Of a stretch of DNA of 23,391 bases, positions 1-7,363 are shown in pieces. Under the pieces are notes generated by a model. The model worked only from the letters and a program-made list of their open reading frames with translations. It had not been told where the DNA came from and did no database searches. Both the position numbers and the translations under genes were made by a program. Source of the DNA: Bacteroidota bacterium (GTDB taxonomy: Bacteria; Bacteroidota; Bacteroidia; Sphingobacteriales; Sphingobacteriaceae); the NCBI GenBank assembly GCA_013288465.1, contig JABDBT010000032.1, positions 1-23,391 on the forward strand, given 5' to 3'. Each line of letters begins with the position of its first letter. Position 1 is the stretch's first letter.

Positions 1-887
1 GCCGTACCCAAATTTATAACCAGCCAAGGTAAACGACTTTTTATTGCATCTTTCCAATTACCACTCAGTTCTTCGTCTTCTGATACACCCGAAAACTTTA
101 AAATATCTTCGGTGCTCTCCTGCTCCATTACGTCAATTATATCATCAACGGTAATACGGCCAAGTAGCCTCATCTGGTCATCAACAACCGGGATAGTAGT
201 TAAATTATATTGCGATATTAGTTTGGCTACTTCTTCCTGGTCAAGATCAGCCTGTACATACACCGGGTCGGTTTTTACTAAATCTCTTACCCTTGCATCG
301 GCATGTGCTTTAATAATGTTTTTTATGGACAATACGCCTTGCAGTATATTGGCATCGTCAACCACATAAATGGTATAAAACTCCTCCATTTCTTCCGATT
401 GGCGGATGATCTCATCGAGGGCGTCTTTTTTATCGAGGTTAATATTTACTTTAATGAGCTCGGAGTCCATTAACCCACCCGCCGTATTCTCATCATAGCT
501 TAACAAAGCACGGATGCTGTCTGCATCCTCCTGGTCAATATCCTCTAATATTTCCTGCTGCTCATCTTCATCAAGCTGCGAGATAATGTCAGTGGCATCA
601 TCATAGTCAAGCTCCTCAATTATTTCCGAACGTTTTTCCGGGTCAAGGCCAATCAACAATTCGCCCGGATCTTGTTCTTCATGCATCTCGGCTATAACTT
701 CTGATGCAATGTCGGTTGGGAGGATATTGATGATCCGTTCCTTGGCTTCCTGAGGCAGCTTTTCAAATAATAAGGCAATCTCCGAAGCATGATACTCTTT
801 CAGAACAAGCTCTAATTCAGTATCATCGCCTTCAAGCGCGGTTTTAATGCGCAGCAGATCGGTTTTATCAATTTCAAAAGATTGCAT
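1..887 (-). CDS. mgtE: Magnesium transporter MgtE, N-terminal part (3' end beyond window)
   Basis: This is an inner-membrane Mg2+ channel/transporter of the MgtE family. The 295 codons visible cover the cytosolic gating half. An acidic helical N-domain (about residues 1-125, with LLFEKLPQEAKERIINILP and GELLIGLDPEKR) is followed by the linker DENTAGGLMDSE. A CBS-domain pair (about 130-255) ends in GRITVDDIIDVM. A plug-helix-like stretch (QESTEDILKFSG) and the first membrane-proximal residues (SRLPWLVINLG) come next, just before the window edge. The pore helices lie outside. The ATG at 887 is the first in-frame start and is preceded only by a weak AGG. There is no room for, or sign of, an M-box riboswitch in the 119 bp to the next gene. 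In this family the CBS and N domains sense cytosolic Mg2+; the many Asp/Glu residues here fit that. Confidence 0.95.
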   Translation of the reverse strand, partial: MQSFEIDKTDLLRIKTALEGDDTELELVLKEYHASEIALLFEKLPQEAKERIINILPTDIASEVIAEMHEEQDPGELLIGLDPEKRSEIIEELDYDDATDIISQLDEDEQQEILEDIDQEDADSIRALLSYDENTAGGLMDSELIKVNINLDKKDALDEIIRQSEEMEEFYTIYVVDDANILQGVLSIKNIIKAHADARVRDLVKTDPVYVQADLDQEEVAKLISQYNLTTIPVVDDQMRLLGRITVDDIIDVMEQESTEDILKFSGVSEDEELSGNWKDAIKSRLPWLVINLGT

Positions 888-1006
888 ATGCGCCTAAAAT
901 AAGCATTTCTGCCCCAAATGGGGAATAAAAAGGGGATAAATTATAAAATATATCATTCCTTAAACTAAGGATAATATTACCGGTAAACTATTAAAAACTA
1001 ATTGCT

Positions 1007-1621
1007 TTAAGCTGAATGATCGTAACGTGTCACAACGCCATTAAGCTTGCCAAGTTTTAAAAGCACCCGGTTTACCTGCATTTTACAAATAGCCACCTGT
1101 ATGGTGCAGGTAGTATCAAATTGTTGTGCTAAAATGACAAGGTTATCATCTTTTATTATTCCCATAACATCGTTCATTTGAAGGTAGTCAAACGTAATGG
1201 TATAAATATCGTTAACTGTTTTTTCGATAATTACAGCCTGGTTAAGCGCGTCATCAGTAGCTTGTTTATAGGCATTAATTAACCCTGGGACGCCCAGCAA
1301 CGTGCCGCCAAAATAACGCACAATCACCACCAGTATATTGGTCAGGTCGCGCGAGAGCAGGATATTCAAAATAGGTCGCCCGGCGGTTCCTGAAGGTTCG
1401 CCGTCGTCATTAATTTTAAATACCGACCGGTCTGTACCAAGCCGCATGGCCCAGCAATGGTGATTGGCTTTAGGGTGTTCGGTTTTTAAACCGGAAACTA
1501 TTGCCTTTATCTCGGTTTCTGTAGTTATTGGAAAAGCATAGGCTAAAAACTTGCTGCCGCGATCACGGAATATCCCTTCGGATGGGTTTTCAATGGTTCG
1601 ATAAGTGTCATCAAATAACAT
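1007..1621 (-). CDS. yigZ: YigZ/IMPACT family protein (UPF0029)
   Basis: The 204-residue protein matches the YigZ/IMPACT family in length and motifs: NDDGEPSGTAGRPIL (residues 71-85) and VIVRYFGGTLLGVPGLI (99-115). The family has an N-terminal UPF0029 domain and a C-terminal ferredoxin-like domain (about 140-200 here). Its biochemical role in bacteria is not settled; eukaryotic IMPACT regulates the Gcn2 kinase, and bacterial YigZ is thought to bind nucleic acid. The ATG at 1621 lies 8 nt after the stop codon of the upstream EamA gene, so it is probably the last gene of the ribD operon. I see no clear terminator in the 119 bp downstream. Confidence 0.92.
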   Translation of the reverse strand: MLFDDTYRTIENPSEGIFRDRGSKFLAYAFPITTETEIKAIVSGLKTEHPKANHHCWAMRLGTDRSVFKINDDGEPSGTAGRPILNILLSRDLTNILVVIVRYFGGTLLGVPGLINAYKQATDDALNQAVIIEKTVNDIYTITFDYLQMNDVMGIIKDDNLVILAQQFDTTCTIQVAICKMQVNRVLLKLGKLNGVVTRYDHSA

Positions 1622-1629
1622 CTTGAATA

Positions 1630-2484
1630 TTATGCCCTGGCTATTATTACAATGGCAATGATAGCCAATACCAGGCCTATTTTATTTACCAAACTGAGTT
1701 TTTCTTTAAATACAGCCAACCCAACAACCGCGCCGGTTATAATAACGCCGATGTTTACAGCGGCAAAAACAGTTAGAGGTGAGTCGGCTAATGCCTTGTG
1801 CGCTTTAATATAAAATATAATGTTCCCGAAATTCGCTAAGCCCAAAAACCAGCCGATTAATATATGCGGCCAGGAGAATTTGGTTTTTTTCCGCAGTATC
1901 TGAACCAGCAGGATGATAGCCGAAACGATAAATGACAATATAAAAATGACAAAAAGCGATGTAGTATAAGGTACGTCTTTAAACAAGGCTATCTGCTTAA
2001 ACAGAACATCAATAATACCTATGCCCACAAATATGATTAAAAGATATACCCATGTCATTTTACCCGCGCGGCCGGCCGACCTTTGATTCCACGGAATTGT
2101 GCATAGTATAGCTATAATGCCCCCTATTATCCCAATTATTTTTAAGATATTCAACGCTTCGGTAAACAGTAAAAAGGAGGCTATTATGGGAATTACCAAA
2201 GATAGGCGCTGCGCGACATCTGTACGTACAATACCTGTAACCCTTACGGACGCCGCAATGATCAAAAAAAGTACGGGCAACAATATACCAACCGATAAAT
2301 ATATATTGCTATGTATGTATAGTTGCTGGTGTAAATTAGGTTTAAAAATGAGCCAGGTAAGAAATATAGCTGTAGAGTAATTCCAGGTTATGGCTTGCAA
2401 AACATCAATATGATACCTTTTGGCAAGTTTTAATAAAATAGAAACCATTAAACTGCAACAGATACTTAATAAGATATAAGGCAT
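1630..2484 (-). CDS. EamA/DMT-superfamily transporter
   Basis: This 284-residue polytopic inner-membrane protein has about ten hydrophobic helices in two halves, as expected of drug/metabolite transporters with two EamA domains. The start (MPYILLSICCSLMVSILLKL) enters the membrane at once. A basic cytosolic loop (residues about 138-146) separates the halves, and the second half ends in VFKEKLSLVNKIGLVLAIIAIVIIARA, a typical EamA C-terminus. The substrate cannot be read from sequence. It starts 7 nt after the ribD stop codon and ends 8 nt before yigZ, so it is very likely co-transcribed with both. A role in moving a flavin precursor or product is possible from context only. Confidence 0.88.
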   Translation of the reverse strand: MPYILLSICCSLMVSILLKLAKRYHIDVLQAITWNYSTAIFLTWLIFKPNLHQQLYIHSNIYLSVGILLPVLFLIIAASVRVTGIVRTDVAQRLSLVIPIIASFLLFTEALNILKIIGIIGGIIAILCTIPWNQRSAGRAGKMTWVYLLIIFVGIGIIDVLFKQIALFKDVPYTTSLFVIFILSFIVSAIILLVQILRKKTKFSWPHILIGWFLGLANFGNIIFYIKAHKALADSPLTVFAAVNIGVIITGAVVGLAVFKEKLSLVNKIGLVLAIIAIVIIARA

Positions 2485-2491
2485 AGGCTAA

Positions 2492-3538
2492 TTATTGGTT
2501 GTATAAAATTTGCAGTCTGTCAATTCCTATTAAATATTCATTGGCAATTATACCTTTTATAACCGGTGATTTTATGCCCTTTGTTAAATTTGTTTGCCCG
2601 GTAAAAATACGGGCCTCATCCCATAATCCTGCTTCAATAAATGTATTCAGTGTATATGCGCCACCTTCAATAATTACTGATTGTATATCCTGCAGGTATA
2701 GCTGAAATAAAATATATTGAGGCACGAAACGCTCAAAATCTTCTAAGGCAATGTATTTAATTTTTCCGTCGATATCGGTTTTTATTTCATTAAACACCAA
2801 TGTTTCAACAGATTGATCAAATATATTTAAAGTAGCGCTTAATTCCAACTTTCTGTCTATCACAACCCGTTTGGGCGCACTGCCTTCACCGTAACGAACA
2901 TTTAATTGGGGGTTATCAATGGCAGCTGTATTTTTTCCTACTAAAACAGCATCTTCTTCACCCCGCCATTGGTGTACCAGCCTACGTGATTCGGGCCCGG
3001 TTATCCAGTATTGGGTATGATCTTCGGGAGCAAAAAAAACATCATCCGTTTGCGCCCATTTGAGTATAATATACGGCCGTTGTTTTTTTACACGGGTAAA
3101 AAAACGACGGTTCAACCATTTACACTCATCTTCCATAATACCTGTAATAACTTCAATACCGGCATCTTTTAGTTTTTCTATGCCTTTCCCATCCACCTGT
3201 TCAAACGGGTCGCGGCAGCCCACTACCACTTTTGGAATTTGGTGTTTAATGATCAGGTCGGCACAGGGCGGTGTTTTACCATAATGCGCACAAGGCTCAA
3301 GCGACACATAAATGGTTGACTGCTTTAATAGATCAGCATAATTATCAAACCTGCCAATTACATCATTCACCGCATTAACTTCAGCATGTGCCTGACCATA
3401 TTTTTGATGATACCCCTCACCTATTATCCTGCCCTCATGCACAATAACAGCCCCTACCATGGGGTTAGGGCTTACTAAACCTATACCCAAAGCGGCAAGT
3501 TCAAGGCAACGCTGCATATATATTTCATGATTGGGCAT
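2492..3538 (-). CDS. ribD: Bifunctional riboflavin biosynthesis deaminase/reductase RibD
   Basis: RibD carries out two successive cytosolic steps of riboflavin synthesis: deamination of the GTP-derived diaminopyrimidine, then NADPH-dependent reduction of its ribose side chain. The deaminase domain (residues 1-145) has NPMVGAVIV, the zinc-site H51-A-E53 and the pair C83/C92 in EPCAHYGKTPPCADL. The reductase domain (about 155-348) has ILKWAQ, WRGEEDAVLVGKNTAAIDNP and VIIEGGAYTLNTFIEAGLWDEARIF. Length (348) is normal for the full fusion. It heads an operon with the EamA transporter and yigZ. No FMN riboswitch can fit, because only 33 bp separate its ATG from the divergent prmC start. A TACTTTTG element 4 nt before the ATG suggests a very short or absent leader. 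Confidence 0.96.
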   Translation of the reverse strand: MPNHEIYMQRCLELAALGIGLVSPNPMVGAVIVHEGRIIGEGYHQKYGQAHAEVNAVNDVIGRFDNYADLLKQSTIYVSLEPCAHYGKTPPCADLIIKHQIPKVVVGCRDPFEQVDGKGIEKLKDAGIEVITGIMEDECKWLNRRFFTRVKKQRPYIILKWAQTDDVFFAPEDHTQYWITGPESRRLVHQWRGEEDAVLVGKNTAAIDNPQLNVRYGEGSAPKRVVIDRKLELSATLNIFDQSVETLVFNEIKTDIDGKIKYIALEDFERFVPQYILFQLYLQDIQSVIIEGGAYTLNTFIEAGLWDEARIFTGQTNLTKGIKSPVIKGIIANEYLIGIDRLQILYNQ

Positions 3539-3542
3539 GGTA

Positions 3543-3550
3543 CAAAAGTA
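3543..3550 (-). promoter_or_regulatory. Candidate -7 element of the ribD operon (TACTTTTG)
   Basis: The minus strand reads TACTTTTG, a full match to the Bacteroidetes -7 consensus TAnnTTTG. Only 4 nt (TACC) separate it from the ribD ATG. With the usual spacing, transcription would start at or next to the start codon. I could not identify a convincing upstream TTTG/TTG element at normal distance, so this is a single-motif call. Confidence 0.45.
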
Positions 3551-3559
3551 GCTTTTATG

Positions 3560-3567
3560 TTACTTTG
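3560..3567 (+). promoter_or_regulatory. Candidate -7 element of prmC (TTACTTTG)
   Basis: The plus strand reads TTACTTTG, one mismatch from TAnnTTTG, and lies 4 nt before the GTG proposed as the prmC start. It supports the GTG over the upstream ATGs at 3527 and 3557, which would fall before or inside the promoter. No clear -33 element is seen. Confidence 0.35.
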
Positions 3568-3571
3568 TTGT

Positions 3572-4465
3572 GTGAAAACAATAAAGGATGTATTTATAGC
3601 TTATCAAAAAGGTTTAACGAGGCTATATGACAAGCAGGAAATTGAAGCGGTTACGCTATTAGCTATCAATGAAATAACTAATTTATCTAACGCATTCATC
3701 AAGGCTTTCCCTGAAACAGCAATAGTAACAGAACACATCCAAAAACTGGAAAATATTTTAGTACAACTGCAAACCGGTAAGCCTATCCAATACATTTTAG
3801 GTTATACAGAATTTTATGGCTTAAAGTTTTTAGTAAACCCATCGGTGCTTATCCCCCGTCCCGAAACGGAGGAATTGGTTGAGTGGGCGGTGGGCGGTGG
3901 GCAGTTGGCAGTTAACAGTGGGCAGTGGGCAGTTAGCCGTGAACTGCATATATTGGATATTGGTACCGGTAGCGGCTGTATTGCTATTAGCCTTAAAAAG
4001 AATATTCCAAATGCAGAAGTTGCTGCCATAGATATTTCGCCGGATGCACTGCAAACAGCCAAAGAAAACGCCAAGCTAAATGATGTAAGTGTAAACTTTA
4101 TACAGGCGGATATCTTAAATTTAAAATCAGAAATTCGAAATTCGAAATTCGAAATTATTCTCAGCAATCCCCCTTATGTAACCTTGCATGACAAAGCGCA
4201 AATGCATATCAATGTAGTTAATTTTGAACCCCATACGGCGCTTTTTGTTCCGGAAGATGACCCTTTGATCTTTTACAATGCAATAGCCGGTTTTGCTGCA
4301 AACAACCTGGTTAATAATGGGTTATTATTTTTAGAGATCAATGAAAGTTACGGCCCCGAAACCGTACAATTACTGACAGATAATGGCTTTAAAAATATTG
4401 AACTCAGAAAAGATATGGGCGATAAATTCAGGATGATAAAGGCAGTGTTGATCAGAGATTTATAA
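3572..4465 (+). CDS. prmC: Peptide chain release factor N5-glutamine methyltransferase PrmC
   Basis: PrmC methylates the glutamine of the GGQ motif in release factors RF1/RF2, using S-adenosylmethionine, in the cytosol. Visible motifs are LIPRPETEELVEW (residues 93-105), the AdoMet-binding ILDIGTGSGCIAI (127-139) and the catalytic SNPPYV (198-203). I chose the GTG at 3572 (297 residues, beginning MKTIKDVFIAYQKG). The reasons are that homologous N-termini start there and that a -7-like element lies just upstream; ATGs at 3527 and 3557 are alternatives. Two low-complexity repeats are translated within the gene. A 21-residue stretch made by nine 7-nt units lies between VEW and ILDIG, and a short SEIRNSKFEI stretch from another 7-nt repeat lies just before the NPPY motif. 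The reading frame is intact, so the enzyme is probably functional. Confidence 0.93.
   Translation: MKTIKDVFIAYQKGLTRLYDKQEIEAVTLLAINEITNLSNAFIKAFPETAIVTEHIQKLENILVQLQTGKPIQYILGYTEFYGLKFLVNPSVLIPRPETEELVEWAVGGGQLAVNSGQWAVSRELHILDIGTGSGCIAISLKKNIPNAEVAAIDISPDALQTAKENAKLNDVSVNFIQADILNLKSEIRNSKFEIILSNPPYVTLHDKAQMHINVVNFEPHTALFVPEDDPLIFYNAIAGFAANNLVNNGLLFLEINESYGPETVQLLTDNGFKNIELRKDMGDKFRMIKAVLIRDL
3883..3945 (+). repeat. 7-nt tandem array (consensus GTGGGCA), in frame within prmC
   Basis: Nine consecutive heptamers can be read: gtgggcg twice, gtgggca, gttggca, gttaaca, gtgggca twice, gttagcc and gtgaact. Nine units make 63 nt, exactly 21 codons, so the array keeps the reading frame and yields a heptapeptide-like pattern (AVGGGQL, AVNSGQW, AVSREL). 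It is G-rich and sits in the linker before the AdoMet-binding motif. Confidence 0.85.
4124..4156 (+). repeat. 7-nt tandem array (AAATTCG), in frame within prmC
   Basis: A degenerate unit (aaatcag) is followed by three perfect aaattcg units (4131-4151) and a partial one. The unit junctions create TTCGAA palindromes. It is translated as SEIRNSKFEI directly before the catalytic NPPY motif. Confidence 0.82.
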
Positions 4466-4483
4466 ATAAATGGTTAACTTATT

Positions 4484-5071
4484 ATGAAAAAGCTTACCAT
4501 CGTAATTTTAACCCTGATCTTTTGTTACGCCTCCTATGCACAGGACTCATTACAAATATTCAATTATCAGCGCGAGCATATCAAAAAATCGGGCATGGAG
4601 GTTTTGGGCAGTTGGGCCATTGCTAATATTGCTGTTGGCACAACCGCTTCTTTTAACACCACGGGTTCAACAAAGTATTTTTACCAGATGAACGCGCTAT
4701 GGAACATCGCGAATTTAGGCGCGGCCATATCGGGTTATGTAAGTGCGGTTAAGAACGTTGACAGGCCCCTTACTCCTGCCGAAAGTTTAAAAGAACAGCG
4801 AAAAATTGAAACCATCTTTTTGGTCAATGGTGGGTTAGACCTGGTTTACATCGGGGGCGGCATTTACCTGGATCACAGGGGCAATGCCAACAACTCCGAC
4901 AAGTTACGCGGCTATGGTTCGGGGATTATTTTACAGGGCGCATTTTTGCTGTTGTTTGACGGCACTATGTACATTTCCGAAAAAAGCAATGGCAATAAAC
5001 TACGCCGCTTCCTGGCGGAAAATCCGGTTATTTTTAATGGTAAAACAATTGGGATGATCTATAATTTTTAA
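4484..5071 (+). CDS. Exported/membrane protein of unknown function
   Basis: The 195-residue product starts with a clear signal peptide (MKKLTIVILTLIFCYASYAQ, predicted cleavage after A19). The mature part contains GMEVLGSWAIANIAVGTTAS, YFYQMNALWNIANLGAAISGYVSA, LVNGGLDLVYIGGGIYLD and ILQGAFLLLFDGTMY. These are about four moderately hydrophobic, glycine- and alanine-rich segments joined by polar loops, so the protein is probably envelope-anchored. It resembles a Bacteroidetes-restricted family of uncharacterised membrane proteins, but I cannot name the family with certainty. The start lies 18 nt after the prmC stop, so read-through from prmC is possible. It converges on the next gene across an 18-bp gap. 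Confidence 0.8.
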   Translation: MKKLTIVILTLIFCYASYAQDSLQIFNYQREHIKKSGMEVLGSWAIANIAVGTTASFNTTGSTKYFYQMNALWNIANLGAAISGYVSAVKNVDRPLTPAESLKEQRKIETIFLVNGGLDLVYIGGGIYLDHRGNANNSDKLRGYGSGIILQGAFLLLFDGTMYISEKSNGNKLRRFLAENPVIFNGKTIGMIYNF

Positions 5072-5089
5072 GGCGCGGCAATATATTGC

Positions 5090-6022
5090 TTACTTCTTCC
5101 TTCCAGCAACATATAACGATATCAAACTATTATGTGTTATACCCAGCGTATTACCGGGTTTGGCAGCAATATAAACCTTTAAATAACCATCAATAATGCC
5201 TTTAATTACCCGGATAGTTGACTCCTTAAATTCGGGAAATATGTAAACCAATGATTCGCGGAAATGCATTTGTCCGTTTGTATCTACCAACACAGTAAAT
5301 GAATAGCCAAAATCCTGGTACGCATGATGGATAGTAATGTCATATACCGGATCGAGATATGACTCTGAAGTGTCAAAGCGATTTTCCCTGCTGGCAATCA
5401 CTTTCTCTTTTTCAACTTTTACAAATGGGCTCCGGCTTTGCAACACAACCGGCACGCGTGCGGCAAACAAGCTATCCGGGTATTTATTGGCTTGCGCAGC
5501 CATTTTCTGCACAAATAGGGTATCGGCATGGTCGGTTTTTTGCATATCAACCAAACTGGTTTTTAATGTTTTGATATAGTCATCAGCGTAAAACGTCATA
5601 TACACCGTTGAGCGCGCAAAGCGAACCATCTTACCCTCTACTGCCAAAACCTGGAAGACCAAACTATCTTTTGTTATTATTTTGGCTTTTAACCAGGTAT
5701 TGGCCACGTTAAAAAGCGAGTCGTGATCAATAGTTACCGGGAAGGTTAGGAAACGGTTACTGTCCGGACTAAAAACGCCGGCCGAATCTTTCGGCAAAAA
5801 AAACATTTTCCAGGTCGGCGAAACTTCATAACCATGATTATCAAATGAACGCCCGGTATTTAACCGCCGCCGCACCTCGGTATAGTGAATACCAATAACC
5901 GGTCCAAATCTTATCTTTTTTTGATCTTCGGGTTTTTGTTTACAGGAGGTTTGTATAAGCGAAACCAGGATAAACAATAGTAAGAATAAGTGATGTTGTT
6001 GCTTGCGATAATTAAAATCCAT
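5090..6022 (-). CDS. Putative lipoprotein of unknown function
   Basis: Starting at the ATG at 6022 (preceded by TTGAGG), the 310-residue product has a basic N-region and a hydrophobic stretch (LFLLLFILVSLIQTS) ending in Cys27-K-Q-K. This reads as a lipoprotein signal, although the -3 position is atypical. An upstream TTG at 6028 is in frame but less likely. I recognise no domain in the mature part. It is rich in aromatic and charged residues and beta-prone (DPVYDITIHHAYQDFGYSFTVLVDTNGQMHFRE), consistent with a periplasm-facing globular protein. It has no obvious functional partner nearby. Confidence 0.78.
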   Translation of the reverse strand: MDFNYRKQQHHLFLLLFILVSLIQTSCKQKPEDQKKIRFGPVIGIHYTEVRRRLNTGRSFDNHGYEVSPTWKMFFLPKDSAGVFSPDSNRFLTFPVTIDHDSLFNVANTWLKAKIITKDSLVFQVLAVEGKMVRFARSTVYMTFYADDYIKTLKTSLVDMQKTDHADTLFVQKMAAQANKYPDSLFAARVPVVLQSRSPFVKVEKEKVIASRENRFDTSESYLDPVYDITIHHAYQDFGYSFTVLVDTNGQMHFRESLVYIFPEFKESTIRVIKGIIDGYLKVYIAAKPGNTLGITHNSLISLYVAGRKK

Positions 6023-6137
6023 CCTCAATTAAAAGCCTTAAATGTAATACTGATTTAAGTAATAATCATACTTATTTTATGTACAACAGCATTTTTACAG
6101 GATGGTTGCATTCAAAATATGGCATGGTGTTAAAAAT

Positions 6138-6171
6138 AAAACGCCCCTAACAAAATGTCAGAAGGCGTTTT
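6138..6171 (-). terminator. Rho-independent terminator of the peroxiredoxin-like gene
   Basis: Arms AAAACGCC (6138-6145) and GGCGTTTT (6164-6171) form an 8-bp stem with an 18-nt loop. Read on the minus strand it is followed by a T-rich run (TTTTTATTTTTAA). It lies about 30 nt past the stop codon of the gene ending at 6202. Confidence 0.72.
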
Positions 6172-6201
6172 GGGACCACTTTAAAAAATCAAACTATAAA
6201 C

Positions 6202-6849
6202 TTATGCAGACTTTCGGCTATTCAGGATCAACGCCGATTCGTAAACAGCCGAAAGAATATTTTGGACTGAAAAGGTTCCCAAAAAGTCGCGATCAATATG
6301 ATCATAAACGAGTTGTTTTGAAGTATCAATTACATAGGTAGCTAATAAGGGAACATTTTCGTCAATACCCGAAAAACGGTTCCATGTAGGGTCTTCTTCC
6401 GAATAAACTCTGAATTTTTTAGCTAACTCATTATGGTTATCATAATAAAAATTTAAAGACACCCCGTTTTCCCACGCGTATTTAGCCAGTTGCTCATCCC
6501 CTTTTTCGGCAGCAATTATTAATAAGTTACCGCCGTTTGCCTTTATCTCATTTTGCGCGGCATTTAATTGCTTTAATTGATCAAGGCCATTTTGTTTCCA
6601 ATGGCGGGAATAAAAACTAATGACCAATGGCCGGCTCAATAATTGTTTCAGCAATATCGGCCCATGAGTTGGCGCCCCGTTATAAAAGTGTTGCCAGCGG
6701 GTATATTCAGTGCTTAAAGTAAAATCAGGAATAATATTACCTGCTTTTACCGGGCGTAAAGGTTTGAAAGATCTGATAGAAATATCAGCATCAGGGATAA
6801 TTTCTAACAGGTCAAAAAACGGATATTTATTATTTGCAGTTGTTAACAT
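6202..6849 (-). CDS. Peroxiredoxin-like (AhpC/TSA fold) protein lacking the catalytic cysteines
   Basis: The product has a thioredoxin-fold AhpC/TSA layout: PVKAGNIIPDFTLST (about residues 33-47), then RPLVISFYSRHWKQNGLDQLKQLNA, then GGNLLIIAAEKG. In the related peroxiredoxin-like subfamily the second segment reads FYRGxWCPYC. Here W84-K-Q-N-G88 replaces WCPYC, so both cysteines are gone. Counting from the ATG at 6849 (215 residues) the protein contains no cysteine at all. An upstream ATG at 6888 would add 13 residues, including one Cys. I prefer 6849 because the extra N-terminus looks unlike the family. Peroxidase activity is unlikely; a structural or binding role is possible. It stands alone, with a terminator downstream and a palindrome at the upstream start. 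Confidence 0.82.
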   Translation of the reverse strand: MLTTANNKYPFFDLLEIIPDADISIRSFKPLRPVKAGNIIPDFTLSTEYTRWQHFYNGAPTHGPILLKQLLSRPLVISFYSRHWKQNGLDQLKQLNAAQNEIKANGGNLLIIAAEKGDEQLAKYAWENGVSLNFYYDNHNELAKKFRVYSEEDPTWNRFSGIDENVPLLATYVIDTSKQLVYDHIDRDFLGTFSVQNILSAVYESALILNSRKSA

Positions 6850-6880
6850 TTTTTTAAAAAATTGAAATTTTAATAAACAA

Positions 6881-6897
6881 TACTGCATTATGCAGTA
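6881..6897. promoter_or_regulatory. 17-bp perfect palindrome, candidate operator
   Basis: TACTGCATTATGCAGTA has 8-bp arms around a single central base. It lies 32-48 bp upstream of the preferred start of the peroxiredoxin-like gene and overlaps the alternative ATG at 6888. Its size and placement fit a binding site for a dimeric regulator, but no regulator gene is adjacent. Confidence 0.4.
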
Positions 6898-7363
6898 AAC
6901 AAATCACTTATAAAACTCAGTCACAACAACTATACAGGCCATAAATTACCTCGTAATAATTTGTAAAACCATTTGTTTTGACAAAGCATTTTGGGTAGTG
7001 ATTCATAAAAACGCGAATTGATAGATATTAAGATCAGTTAATAGTTCGGATGATGCGCTTTGAGACAAGCTGGGTTCAGCAACGACAATAAGCCATTTCC
7101 TTTTTTAAATCATACAGATTTAAAATAACGAGAAATTGAATGATTAGTTTATTGATAGCCATTTGTTGTTGTTTTATTGAATGGTCAAATATACTACTAA
7201 TTCTATATATTTAATAGATTTTATTAAAAAATTCATTATTCACTTATGTAGAGTACATTTTCTAATAACGAGGACAAACAAAATCTTAAAAATAGCTGTA
7301 GCACATTGTGCCGATAGTACGTATATTGTATTAATAATGCATAATACCTTCAAAAACTCAATT
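6898..7363. other. Intergenic stretch of about 470 bp between divergent genes
   Basis: This AT-rich stretch separates the peroxiredoxin-like gene (minus) from the small lipoprotein gene (plus). I found no convincing coding region, RNA gene or large repeat. It must hold both promoters. An in-frame upstream extension of the lipoprotein ORF (from 7181) exists but lacks protein-like composition and precedes a perfect lipoprotein signal, so I regard it as untranslated. Confidence 0.5.

Noticed and set aside
888..1006. Possible M-box Mg2+ riboswitch upstream of mgtE
   Set aside because: Only a 4-bp CCCC/GGGG hairpin (near 912-923) is visible in 119 bp. The conserved M-box architecture is absent.
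3814..4167. Long minus-strand ORFs with repeated peptides opposite prmC (ISNFEFRISDFKFKIS, TAHCPLLTANCPPPTAH)
   Set aside because: They are the complement of the two 7-nt arrays and of prmC, which has clear family motifs on the plus strand. The repeated peptides come from the DNA periodicity.
5078..5089. 12-bp palindrome GCAATATATTGC in the convergent gap
   Set aside because: It is short, AT-rich and without a T-run, so it is too weak to call as a terminator or operator.
6102..6341. A 79-codon plus-strand ORF
   Set aside because: It spans the terminator hairpin at 6138-6171 and overlaps the end of the peroxiredoxin-like gene; no protein-like motif is seen.
7181..7363. N-terminal extension of the small lipoprotein
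   Set aside because: A perfect lipoprotein signal begins at 7364. The 61 upstream residues have no homology-like features and would bury that signal.
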